Shown: positions 33,065-41,207, counted from the stretch's first letter. The stretch is DNA of 64,000 nt from Desulfobacterales bacterium (GCA_034520365.1 JAXHNP010000008.1:117441-181440); one strand, 5' to 3'. Program-made: numbers and translations. The notes: generated by a model not told the origin, from the letters alone.

Positions 33065-34270
33065 TTAATCCCGCCCCACGATTGCGATGGAGGAGACGTT
33101 TCTGGAGGGCGTGCCGCCAAGGTTGTGGGTCAGGCCGTATTTCAGCCGCTTGACTTTGCGCTCTTCCGGCACCCTTTCCAAAAGCTGCTCATACATGGCA
33201 TAGATCATTCGCAGCCCCGAGGCGCCAATCGGGTGGCCGAAGCACTTCAGGCCCCCGTCCACCTGGCAGGGAACGTAGCCGTTTAGGTCATAGAAGCCAT
33301 TCATGACATCATCGTAGGCCCCGCCCTTGGGGGATATTTGCAAATCCTCCATGGTGACGAACTCGGTGATGGAAAAACAGTCATGGACCTCCATCATGCT
33401 GATTTCCTCCCTGGGGTCCTTGATCCCGGCCTCTTCATAGGCTTTTGACGCAGCCACACGCGTGGTGGCAAAATGGGCCCCATCCCACTCCGTGTAAGTG
33501 TCCTCTTCCCCTGAGCTGACAGATATCTGCAGTGCCTTGACCGTGACGATCCCCTGGTTTTTCTTGATGCTTCGGGCGATCTCCGGTGTGGTTACAATCG
33601 CTGCCGCCGATCCGTCGCTGACCCCGCAGCAGTCAAAAAGCCCCAATGGGTAGGCGATCATGGGGGCCCGCTTGATCTGCTCAGCAGAAACCGCCTTGCG
33701 CAGATGCGCCTTGGGATTCATCGCCCCGTTGGCATGGCTTTTCTCCGAGACGTGGGCAATGCCCTCCTTGATCTTTTCCATGGAAATATTATACTTGGCG
33801 GCATAGGCGGTGGCCAGCTGGGCGAACAGGCCCGGGGCGGTCGCATTGGCGCCGCGCAGAAACATCTCGGTGCCGAAGGCCGCCCCGTCCGGCAGCCCGC
33901 CATAGCCCGTGTCTTTCAGTTTTTCAACGCCGAGGGCCAGAACAATGTCATAGGCGCCGGCGGCAACCGCGTAACAGGCTGCCCGAAGGGCTTCAGTGGC
34001 GGTGGCACAAAAATTTTCCGTCCGGGTAACCGGGATAAACGGCAGCTTGAGCGTTGTCGCCAGTGGGGTTCCCGCCTTTCCGACATTGACCTCGTCAATA
34101 TGGGTGCCAAAATAGGCCGCCTGGATTTCTTTCTTATCTATACCCGCGTCCTTAAGGCATTCATTGAAGGACTCCACGATCAAATCCTCGCCGCTGCAGT
34201 CCCAGCGCTCGCCAAACTTGGAGCATCCCATTCCCAGGATGGCCACCTTATCTTTTATTCCATCAGCCAT
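33065..34270 (-). CDS. Thiolase-family acetyl-CoA acetyltransferase
   Basis: 401 residues. The nucleophile Cys88 lies in RTENFCATATEA. The other catalytic elements are MEVHDCFSITE and GGLKCFGHPIGASGLRM, so the enzyme looks active. It is of the SCP2/archaeal-type thiolase branch rather than FadA. It lies 2 bp after the HMG-CoA synthase-DUF35 fusion, with AGGAGG inside that gene's end. In archaea, thiolase, HMG-CoA synthase and a DUF35 protein form one complex that passes acetoacetyl-CoA between sites. The same partners are encoded here, so a comparable condensing complex is inferred. The acyl substrate could be larger than acetyl. Confidence 0.88.
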   Translation of the reverse strand: MADGIKDKVAILGMGCSKFGERWDCSGEDLIVESFNECLKDAGIDKKEIQAAYFGTHIDEVNVGKAGTPLATTLKLPFIPVTRTENFCATATEALRAACYAVAAGAYDIVLALGVEKLKDTGYGGLPDGAAFGTEMFLRGANATAPGLFAQLATAYAAKYNISMEKIKEGIAHVSEKSHANGAMNPKAHLRKAVSAEQIKRAPMIAYPLGLFDCCGVSDGSAAAIVTTPEIARSIKKNQGIVTVKALQISVSSGEEDTYTEWDGAHFATTRVAASKAYEEAGIKDPREEISMMEVHDCFSITEFVTMEDLQISPKGGAYDDVMNGFYDLNGYVPCQVDGGLKCFGHPIGASGLRMIYAMYEQLLERVPEERKVKRLKYGLTHNLGGTPSRNVSSIAIVGRD

Positions 34271-34272
34271 GG

Positions 34273-35730
34273 TTATACCTCCTCTTTAGTGGGTACGGCC
34301 TTCCAGAAATAGCCGGCAATGTCTCTTTTCTGATCCCGGTATTTTCTCCGGAAGCTCATTTCAACGCTCATTCCTGTGGAGAGACTCTCCAGGTCGCAGT
34401 CCGTGAAATCGAACATGTATTTGCCGCCTTCCTCAAAAACGACCTGGCCGTAAATAGCCGGCGGATTGATGGAAGCCGCCAGATTGTCGCCCGTGAAGCT
34501 GGCAATCCGGCCCTTCTTGTCTGAGAAGCAGTACGGGCTCATTTTATCAGTGGCGCCGCATTCCGGGTTCACGCACACTCGCTGGGACGGGTACTGGAGT
34601 GTGCCGCAATTTTGGCACTGGGTTCCCCAGAGGCCCAGGATTTCCTTTCGCTTGCGCCACAGCTGGGACCAGCGCGTCCAAAGATCCTCTTCCGAACGAA
34701 GGCCCCTGTCCCCCGGCAGAATATCGCGCCACACCAGATACTTGGTATAATTGTCGAGCTCCGCGCGGTTTTCCAGGCTGCCGGACAAGCCGTAGCGTTT
34801 GGGGAGGTTTTTTATGTTTTCCGTCACCTCCAGGAACATGGCATCACAGCCGCTGCCAAAACTGACCAGCAGAATTTTGTCGCCGGGACTGGCGTTTTCA
34901 AGGGCTGCCACCAGCATGAGCAGGGCGTGCGCACTGCCGGTTTCACCGACCTGCTGCTGCAGGTTATCCTGGTCGGCCTCCGGTGCAATGCCCAGCTTTT
35001 TGTTCAGCCCCTTCCGGGCCGCACCGTAATGGCAGGGATAAACCACTTTTGAAAAATCCGTTATTTTAAGGCCGGTCTTGGCCAGCAGCCCTTCCACCGC
35101 TTCGGGAAGAATCTGCATAAAGCCCAGGTCGCGTATCCAGCGGTCCTCCCACTGCCTGTCAAACCGGGCGAACTCCCCCCGGAAATGATCGACGAAATCA
35201 TAGGTCACCGAATAGGCGTCCTTGAATTCCGCGATGACATTGTCCGTGCCCACCGTGACCGAAGCGGCGCCATCGCCGAAGATCAGCTCCTGGGCGGAAG
35301 CCGGTTTGCCCAGCCGGCTGTCCGCGGCGGTCACGACAACATTGTCCACGCGTCCGGATTCAACGCCTTCCAGGGCCGAGAGAAGGGCCGTGGTGCCGCA
35401 CTTGATGCCGCCGCTGAAGTCAGCGGCCCGAATTTGGTCGTTCAGGCCCAGGGCAGCGGTAATGATCCCCGCATTCAATCTTTCCTTGTAAGGCATGGTG
35501 GTGGAGGCAAAATAAAGGCCCTGCACCCTGGTCCGGTCCACGCCGCGAAGGGCGTCGATGCCGGCGGCCACCGCCATAGTAAGGGCGTCTTCATCAAAAT
35601 TGGCGACCGATTTTTCACCGCCGGCATTGGCGATATTTGCCGGGTTCATCCATCCCATGGCCTGGTATATCAGGCTGCGGTTCAGCCGGTATCGCGGCAC
35701 ATAGCCGCCATACGTACAAATTCCTGCCAT
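34273..35730 (-). CDS. HMG-CoA synthase-like protein fused to a DUF35 zinc-ribbon/OB domain
   Basis: 485 residues. The N-terminal 350 residues are HMG-CoA synthase/KAS III-like, with the nucleophile Cys111 in FSGGIKCGTTALLSALE, then FGDGAASVTVG and LVSFGSGCDAMFLEV. The C-terminal part carries a zinc ribbon (CQNCGTLQYPSQRVC...C, around residues 370-395) and an OB-like tail (FTGDNLAASINPPAIYGQVV), the DUF35 layout. DUF35 proteins normally are separate subunits that bridge thiolase and synthase. The ribosome site GGAG precedes the ATG. It is the second gene of a three-gene operon under probable TetR control. The product could be HMG-CoA or a related branched 3-hydroxyacyl-CoA. Confidence 0.85.
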   Translation of the reverse strand: MAGICTYGGYVPRYRLNRSLIYQAMGWMNPANIANAGGEKSVANFDEDALTMAVAAGIDALRGVDRTRVQGLYFASTTMPYKERLNAGIITAALGLNDQIRAADFSGGIKCGTTALLSALEGVESGRVDNVVVTAADSRLGKPASAQELIFGDGAASVTVGTDNVIAEFKDAYSVTYDFVDHFRGEFARFDRQWEDRWIRDLGFMQILPEAVEGLLAKTGLKITDFSKVVYPCHYGAARKGLNKKLGIAPEADQDNLQQQVGETGSAHALLMLVAALENASPGDKILLVSFGSGCDAMFLEVTENIKNLPKRYGLSGSLENRAELDNYTKYLVWRDILPGDRGLRSEEDLWTRWSQLWRKRKEILGLWGTQCQNCGTLQYPSQRVCVNPECGATDKMSPYCFSDKKGRIASFTGDNLAASINPPAIYGQVVFEEGGKYMFDFTDCDLESLSTGMSVEMSFRRKYRDQKRDIAGYFWKAVPTKEEV

Positions 35731-35819
35731 AATGCAATCTCCTTTCCTTGGGTAGTCTCAAAAAAACTCAGCCCGGCCGTTACCATCGGGCCTGACAATC
35801 TTCATGCAGCCTTTGATTA

Positions 35820-36158
35820 TTAAACGAACTGAACCTGCTGGAGCATCTCTTTTTCCCTTATCAGCCGGGTAATCTCGCGGCGGCGCATTTCGTCCGCAAC
35901 CGGCCGGATCCGGGAGACGGCGGTCCCCTGCTTGTCTGTTGTGCTTTTCCATTGCTCCACCATACCGTACACCAGGACATAAGCACATCCGCCGGCCCCG
36001 CAGCAAGTGGCATCGAAAAGGGCATAACCTTTTAAATACAGGACCTCCCCGTCCGCAACCGGCAGCCGGACTTCATCGGTGAACCGGTAGTGGCCGCCGA
36101 TGGCCATCACCGTCTCATCCAGATCCTTGTGCACATATTCCAACAGCTCGTCTGTCAT
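35820..36158 (-). CDS. Small protein of unknown function, first gene of the HMG-CoA synthase operon
   Basis: 112 residues, no signal peptide or membrane segment. A central LFDATCCGAGGCAYVLVYG segment with three Cys residues could bind metal or form disulfides. The C-terminal third is charged and helical (DEMRRREITRLIREKEM). AAGGAGG lies 11 bases upstream of the ATG. It is the promoter-proximal gene behind the TetR-type palindrome at 36197. I do not recognise the family. Possible roles are an accessory subunit of the condensing complex or an acyl-CoA-linked redox protein; neither is shown. Confidence 0.6.
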   Translation of the reverse strand: MTDELLEYVHKDLDETVMAIGGHYRFTDEVRLPVADGEVLYLKGYALFDATCCGAGGCAYVLVYGMVEQWKSTTDKQGTAVSRIRPVADEMRRREITRLIREKEMLQQVQFV

Positions 36159-36196
36159 CCTTGCCCGAACCTCCTTGAATCCATGCTTTTAGCGCT

Positions 36197-36215
36197 GCAA
36201 GTAATGATTACTTAC
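36197..36215. promoter_or_regulatory. Probable TetR-family operator upstream of the condensing operon
   Basis: GCAAGTAATGATTACTTAC is a 19-bp near-perfect palindrome (one mismatch pair), 38 bp before the start of the 112-residue gene. The same palindrome, perfect, lies upstream of the tetR gene at 37003. The shared 9-bp arm GTAAGTAAT strongly suggests one repressor. Confidence 0.75.
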
Positions 36216-36266
36216 CTCCCAGGCCCATCTCCGGCCGCACCCCTTTCAAGGGCCCCCCTGCCGGTT

Positions 36267-36911
36267 TCAGCCGGCGCCATCCGCTTTTTTTTCGATCCCG
36301 GAAAAAATAAGCGCTCCCAACTGAGAGGCACCGGCGCCCGAATCAATTTCATGGCCGAAAATAACCGGGGCCATGCAGAAATGTTCAATACTGCCCAATA
36401 TCAGGTCCCGGACGCGCGCCGGCGCGACATCATCCCGGATTTCGTCGTTTGCCATGCCCTCCCGGATGATCTGCATGACCAGGCGGCCATATGTCTGGAC
36501 CAGCTGGTAGGTTTCACTTTCAAAATAGCCGGGGAAATTTCTCACCTCCAGCAAAAGAATACGGGCCAGCACCCGGTTGCTGTCATACATCCGGATATGC
36601 ACCTGGATCAGGCTCCTCAATTTGTCCAGGGCCCCCTGGCTGGATTTCAGGTCCTGCTGCACCTGGGCCTGAAAATCGAGCATATAGTCGTGCAAAACCT
36701 GGTGGAGCAGCCCCCGCTTGTTCTCAAAATACCGGTATATGAGGGATTCATTGACACCGGCCTCCCGGGAGATCTCGGCATTGGTGATGGAGTTGAAATC
36801 CTTGTATTCAAGAATCCGGCTGAGTGCATCCGCCAGTTTTTCTCTGGCTGGCGGCAGGGGGGATTCCGTCAGAATCGCTGCATCGGGGGGATTGGATTCC
36901 GTATTAGGCAT
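36267..36911 (-). CDS. TetR/AcrR-family transcriptional regulator
   Basis: 214 residues. The N-terminal helix-turn-helix covers about 25-70 (ITNAEISREAGVNESLIYRY, FENKRGLLHQV). The C-terminal helical ligand domain is of the type seen in acyl-CoA-responsive regulators (inference). It is encoded upstream of and in the same direction as the condensing operon. Palindromic sites at 37003 (before its own start) and 36197 (before the operon) predict autoregulation and repression of the operon. Confidence 0.9.
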   Translation of the reverse strand: MPNTESNPPDAAILTESPLPPAREKLADALSRILEYKDFNSITNAEISREAGVNESLIYRYFENKRGLLHQVLHDYMLDFQAQVQQDLKSSQGALDKLRSLIQVHIRMYDSNRVLARILLLEVRNFPGYFESETYQLVQTYGRLVMQIIREGMANDEIRDDVAPARVRDLILGSIEHFCMAPVIFGHEIDSGAGASQLGALIFSGIEKKADGAG

Positions 36912-37002
36912 TTACTGTCTTTTCCTGTCAAAAAACCGGCTGGCCGTCCTTGAACAAACCGGCGCCTATCGTAAAGTCCGGCCTCATAAATTCATAAACA
37001 TA

Positions 37003-37021
37003 GTAAGTAATTATTACTTAC
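37003..37021. promoter_or_regulatory. Probable TetR-family operator upstream of tetR
   Basis: GTAAGTAATTATTACTTAC is a perfect 19-bp palindrome about 92 bp upstream of the tetR start, in AT-rich DNA suitable for a promoter. It matches the site at 36197-36215. Confidence 0.78.
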
Positions 37022-37098
37022 GCTGCGGACTGTCAAGCACTAATTTTAACCCAACCATAGAAAACGCTCCCCTTCGCCTGGCTGCTTGCCCCTCAGCC

Positions 37099-37183
37099 GT
37101 TAGCCGTTAATCGTTAACAGATAACAGATAACAGATAACCGATAACAGATAACCATTAACCATTAACCGATAACCGATAACCG
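37099..37183. repeat. Heptamer repeat (GATAACA/GATAACC) at the end of bioY
   Basis: About 11 imperfect copies of GATAACN or TTAACCN in a row (for example CAGATAACAGATAACAGATA). The bioY reading frame runs into it, so the last seven residues of that protein and its stop codon are encoded by the repeat. Confidence 0.7.
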
Positions 37184-37706
37184 TTTTTAAAGCATCCCGG
37201 CAGCAAGGCGCCCGAGACAACCGGTCTCAGCGTTTTGGCCACCGGCAGGGCAGCTCCCGCTTTCAGGGCATCCCCGATCAAAAACGGCAGCACCCCGACG
37301 CTCACCGCCTTTGCCCAGCCCATGCCCGTTATCAGCTTCAGCCAGGAGGCGCCGATGGCATAGACAAGGGCGGCCCCGCAGATAAGGGCGGCCAGATCCA
37401 GCATCAGCCGCCTGCCCCCTTTTTCACTGATCAGCCCGATCATCCATACGGCCGGCAGGTAGTTCAACAGATAACCGCCGGTCGGCCCGGCAATACGCCC
37501 AATGCCGGCGGTTCCGACGGCAAACACCGGCAGGCCGATAAGGCCGGCAAACAGATAGATCCCCACACAGGCAAGGCCCCAGCGGCGCCCCAATATCAGG
37601 CCGGCCAGCATGACAAAAAAGTTCTGCAGAACGATGGGCACCAATCCGAGGGGAATGCAATATAGCTGCCTGCGGCAATAAGTGCCGCGAAAAGGGAAAC
37701 ATACAC
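37156..37706 (-). pseudogene. bioY: Biotin transporter BioY, 5'-truncated and frameshifted
   Basis: The main frame gives VPIVLQNFFVMLAGLILGRR, GPTGGYLLNYLPAVW and FLIGDALKAGAALPVAK, typical of the BioY S-component of ECF biotin importers. The preceding residues VYVSLFAALIAAGSYIAFP lie in another frame; one missing base in the CCCC run near 37654 separates them. Upstream of about 37707 the similarity ends at the junction with the mobile element, so the true start is gone. The C-terminus ends in repeat-encoded residues. With no start and a broken frame, function is doubtful unless the frameshift is a sequencing error. Confidence 0.72.
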
Positions 37707-37720
37707 GTTGTTTGCAAAAA

Positions 37721-38305
37721 TTGATCGTTCGGCCAGTTCTTAAAAGCGAGGAAATCAGATTTCGCGACCTGATGCAAAAGCACCATTATTTGGGATTTGT
37801 TCCCAAAATGGGCCAAACACTATGGTACGTCGGCTGTATAGGGGAGCAATGGACATCGTTGCTCGGCTTTTCGGTCGCCGCTTTAAAATGCAAAGCCCGG
37901 GACAACTGGATTGGATGGGACTATCGTGTCCAATACGGCCCCTTGAAGGTGATTGCTAACAACAACCGTTTTCTGATCCTGCCAAACTGGCATATCCGGA
38001 ATTTGGGGTCTCGAACCTTGGCGCTTTGCCTGAAGAGAATCGGGGACGATTGGATCAAATTTTTCGGATACAGAGTCGCTTTGGCGGAAACATTTGTCGA
38101 TCCGGAGTTGTTTTCGGGCGCCGTCTAAAAGGCTTCGAACTGGCTGTTCGTCGGTCGGACGCGAGGTTTCGCCAGACAAAACAACGGCTATGCGGGGACG
38201 GTTGGAACTTCGAAACTGGTCTTCGTAAAACCTCTGGTCAAAAATGCGAGACGGGTTTTATCTCGGCCTTTTCTGGAAAACGAACATAAAAAAGCGGGAG
38301 GTAAA
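37721..38305 (+). pseudogene. DUF4338 / DruA-like protein with in-frame stop
   Basis: The frame reads LIVRPVLKSEEIRFRDLMQK, HHYLGFVPKMGQTLWYVG, then ILPNWHIRNLGSRTLALCL and GYRVALAETFVDP, which are DUF4338 motifs. A TAA at 38126-38128 replaces the expected Tyr codon, after which the same frame continues as KASNWLFVGRTRGFARQ to PLVKNARRVLSRPF and on, without another stop, into the transposase ATG at 38306. DUF4338 is named DruA in the Druantia defence locus but also occurs, as here, as an accessory ORF of ISAs1-like elements. The N-terminus appears cut at the bioY junction. Confidence 0.7.
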
Positions 38306-39486
38306 ATGAATCTCAAAGCCGACCACATGCACTCGTTGCCGGATTTTTTCAAAACGACCCCCGATCCTCGCAGAGCCCAGGGCAGACGGCACAGCTTGCC
38401 GACGGTGCTTGCGATAGCCGCAGGCGCAATCCTATGCGGAATGCGCGGATACAAGGCGATTTCGGACTGGGCAAACGGACTGGGACAAAAAGCCAGAGCC
38501 CGTTTTGGTTGCAGAAGGGAAAAAGGCCGATACGTCGTGCCAAGCGAATCGATCATCAGGGACGTTTTGGTGCGCGTGAATCCCGACGATCACGATTCTG
38601 CACTTCAAAAGTGGAATGAAGCCTTCGGCGCTCAAGACGACGGCTTGGCGATCGACGGCAAAGTCATGTGCAACGCCGTCAACGAAGACGACAGGCAGAT
38701 CCATGTCATGAACGTGGTCGGCCATGACAGCAATATTTGCTACACCCAAAAAAAGTAGGTACACTGCCCGTCGGCGAAGATTCGGAAGAACAAAAGCAAA
38801 CCAACGAGATCAAGATAGCCATCCCTCTGCTAGAGGTTCTCGCCATAGAAGGCAAAAACATAACGGCCGACGCCTTGCACACCCAGACAAATTTTGCCGA
38901 TTACACAGTCCAACAGCGAAATGCTCATTATTTTCTGATCGCGAAAAACAACCAGCCCACCCTGCGCTCCGACATCGAGTTCTATTTTCGCAATATCGAC
39001 TCGGAACCGGAAGACGTCGATGTTTCCAGCGGGGAACACGGTCGCATAGAAACGCGCAGTATTTGGACGGCAACCGAATTGAACGGATATCTGAATTTTT
39101 TGCATGTTGCCCAAGCGTTTATGATAAAAAGAGAAACCATAGAGAAAAAAACGGGCAAGGTTTCAAGCGAAATTGTATACGGAGTTACAAGCAAGCCTTC
39201 CGAGGAAGCCTCTCCGAATATGATACAGAACACCATTCGCAAGCATTGGACGGTTGAAAACAGCTGCCATTACATTCTGGATTGGAACTACGATGAGGAT
39301 AGATGCAGAATAAGAAAAGGATACGGTCCTGAAAATTTGGCCCGGCTCAGAAAATTCGTCATCGCTCTGATCAAATCCAAAAAGTCGGATGGTGTGGCAC
39401 AAAAAATGAGAGAACTGTTCAGGAACACCAGAGCGGTGCTGGACTATTTGAAAATGACAAAAAATTCCCAGGCCGCCCGTCAATAG
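38306..39486 (+). CDS. ISAs1-family transposase (two frames joined by possible -1 frameshift)
   Basis: The first frame (38306-38758) begins after GGGAGGTAAA and has the ISAs1 N-terminal domain (LPDFFKTTPDPRRAQGRRHS) and catalytic Asp in LAIDGKVM. It ends in CAA AAA AAG TAG. The next frame continues exactly from the AAG as VGTLPVGEDSEEQKQTNEIK, with ADALHTQ (second Asp) and HWTVENSCHYILDWNYDEDR (Glu region). The heptamer A-AAA-AAG (38749-38755) is a classic -1 slippery site, so frameshifting could produce a full transposase of about 393 residues. A simple one-base loss in the A run is the alternative. Confidence 0.75.
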
Positions 39487-39619
39487 GATATAAACGGCTT
39501 AGAACAAATTAGCCGTGGACTGAGAAACGGATAAGGGGTAATTCTTCTAACAGGCATCAAACTTTTTACTTTGCCATTATGATTGGAAACGCTCAGCTCA
39601 GGTGGAGGGGAACAATTCA

Positions 39620-40261
39620 ATGACAGCCCATGCCATGCCATATCACTTTGAAACCGGGCTGTACCGGCCGCCCAGCGAGGGGGGAAGCAACTCCCTGCTC
39701 GTGCGGTTCACCCGGAACTGCCCCTGGAACCGGTGCACGTTTTGCGCCATGTATAAAACCGAAAAATTTGCGCTTCGCTCCCTTGAGGCCATCAAGTCCG
39801 ATATTGATGCCATGGCCGCCATTTGCGATGAGCTTGGCGCCATTTCGGCAAAAAGCGGCTCAAGCGGGGGAATCAGCCGGGATGCGGCGGTGAAATTCCT
39901 GGGTAACCACCCGGAGCTCAATTACCATGAAGGCTTTGCCATGCTTTTTAACTGGCTGATCTCCGGGGGACGGACCGCTTTTCTGCAGGATGCCAACAGC
40001 CTGATTATGAAAACAGATGATCTGGTGGCGGCCATTCGGGAGCAGCTCCTGGAACTGCGCGTGACCATGGAGGATCTGGATATCACCGGCAGGGTCTGCT
40101 TCGACCATGCCGGAAATTACTGGCGCGACCCCGGAGGCCGGCTTGTTTTTTCCCATGACTACGAAGGATACCGGTTTCCGGATGATAAGCCGCAAGTGCT
40201 GAAACGGATTGCAGAAGGACTGGCGGCGGACAATCTCCTGCCCGGCTTTCTGCGGTTTTAA
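39620..40261 (+). CDS. Radical SAM protein with large internal deletion
   Basis: 213 residues from the ATG at 39620 (GGAGGGG 10-11 bases upstream). The N-terminus has the cluster motif CPWNRCTFCAMYKTEKF (CX3-5CXXC type). It continues through YHEGFAMLFNWLISGGRTAF and LQDANSLIMKTDDLVAAI, and then jumps to REQLLELRVTMEDLDITGRV and HDYEGYRFPDDKP, which look like the end of the same family. The core-barrel segment expected between is missing in frame, and relatives I recall are clearly longer (about 350-400 residues). The protein is probably inactive. It lies next to the mobile element, which may have promoted the deletion. Confidence 0.65.
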   Translation: MTAHAMPYHFETGLYRPPSEGGSNSLLVRFTRNCPWNRCTFCAMYKTEKFALRSLEAIKSDIDAMAAICDELGAISAKSGSSGGISRDAAVKFLGNHPELNYHEGFAMLFNWLISGGRTAFLQDANSLIMKTDDLVAAIREQLLELRVTMEDLDITGRVCFDHAGNYWRDPGGRLVFSHDYEGYRFPDDKPQVLKRIAEGLAADNLLPGFLRF

Positions 40262-40276
40262 TGGGGCGAATCCTAT

Positions 40277-40795
40277 TTATTGCCTGGCCGCCTCCCGTTC
40301 TTTTTCCTCCAGGATGATGTGCGCGGCCATCCGGGCAGTTTCGCCGGCCACCGTCGCGCATTTCTCCGGCATTCCGGCCTTGAGCGCGGCCTCCATTTCT
40401 TTGGGGTCATAAAGATTAAAAAACTTCCCCGCCAGCTGTGTCTGCAGATCCGCGCACCGGCAGGTGCCATATTTTTCAATAAAGGCGTCGTGAAGTTTTT
40501 TTGAAAGAATGCAGGCTTTGAGCTGTTTTTTCATGTTGCTGAACTGATCTCCGGATCGGCCGAAAAAGTAGCCGATCGCCATGGTCCCGCCGGACAGGGC
40601 GCCGCAATGGCCGTCGCCGCTGAGTCCCACCCCGTCGGCAAGGCCGGTGGCCGCCCGGAAAACCCCGTCGTCTTCAACTCCAAAAGCCTCGAATATCCCC
40701 GCAAGACAGCACTGGGCACATCCACCACTCTCCAGTTCATGTCTTTTAGCATTATCAAAAGCTGTCTGAAGAATTTCCGTTCTTTCTTTTTCCAT
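40277..40795 (-). CDS. C_GCAxxG_C_C family (probable redox) protein
   Basis: 172 residues from the ATG at 40795, which has AGGGG nine bases upstream; a longer frame to 40894 lacks such a site. The diagnostic cysteines are present: GGCAQCCLAGIFEAFG, GHCGALSGG, LKACILSK and GTCRCADLQ. The family is common in anaerobes and thought to be redox-active or metal-binding, but has no established reaction. It converges with the radical SAM gene, with 15 bp between stops. Confidence 0.8.
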   Translation of the reverse strand: MEKERTEILQTAFDNAKRHELESGGCAQCCLAGIFEAFGVEDDGVFRAATGLADGVGLSGDGHCGALSGGTMAIGYFFGRSGDQFSNMKKQLKACILSKKLHDAFIEKYGTCRCADLQTQLAGKFFNLYDPKEMEAALKAGMPEKCATVAGETARMAAHIILEEKEREAARQ

Positions 40796-41123
40796 TCGAT
40801 TTGTCCCCTTCGCGTGAATTTCTGTGCCAATTTCAGTTTTTGCTGCGCTCATCATTTTTAATGGGCAGGCAAAAAGTTGCGACAAGCTGTCCACCCGGAC
40901 AAAATAGAAAAATTTGCCGGGTTTGTCTAATTCTTAATTTTGACCCGGTTTTTAATTACGATCCGGCATGCCCGGTTCAGCCTGGCGGTCTTTAAGGCAG
41001 AACAAAAGAGGGTGAAGACTGAAATACGCAGTATATTGTTTCCATGCTCAATATGTTGAGGGAAGCCGCTTCCTTTCGGGTCATTGATTTTATAATTATC
41101 TGAAAAAAATGAATAAATATCTG

Positions 41124-41138
41124 TGGCATATTTTTTGA
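41124..41138 (+). promoter_or_regulatory. Weak sigma54-type promoter candidate
   Basis: TGGCATATTTTTTGA has the -24 GG and a -12 G ten bases on, but the consensus C after it is A. It lies about 190 bp before the DUF1302 start. The stronger site at 55652 and the adjacent sigma54 activator make it worth noting. Confidence 0.35.
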
Positions 41139-41177
41139 AAGAAAATAGTAAAGCCGAAATGCGTTTCCTGGAATAAC

Positions 41178-41207
41178 AGCTCAGATGATATCAGCTCAGA
41201 TGATATC
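41178..41207. repeat. 15-bp tandem duplication
   Basis: Two exact copies of AGCTCAGATGATATC lie between the sigma54-like element and the DUF1302 gene. The function is unknown. Confidence 0.85.

Larger units (their letters stand above)
37707..39490 (+). mobile_element. ISAs1-family element with DUF4338 accessory ORF, decayed
   Basis: It contains a DUF4338 (DruA-like) gene and an ISAs1-type DDE transposase, in the usual order and strand. The left junction cuts bioY near 37707. The right end is near the transposase stop at 39486. I could not find clear terminal inverted repeats or a target duplication. Both genes carry frame-breaking changes. Confidence 0.7.

Noticed and set aside
34466..35052. 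Plus-strand frames within the HMG-CoA synthase gene
   Set aside because: Shadows of a complete gene with catalytic Cys and zinc ribbon on the minus strand.
37721..39486. Druantia anti-phage defence system
   Set aside because: Only a DUF4338/DruA-like gene is present, next to an ISAs1 transposase; no druB-E or other defence genes are present, so a transposon accessory role is more likely.
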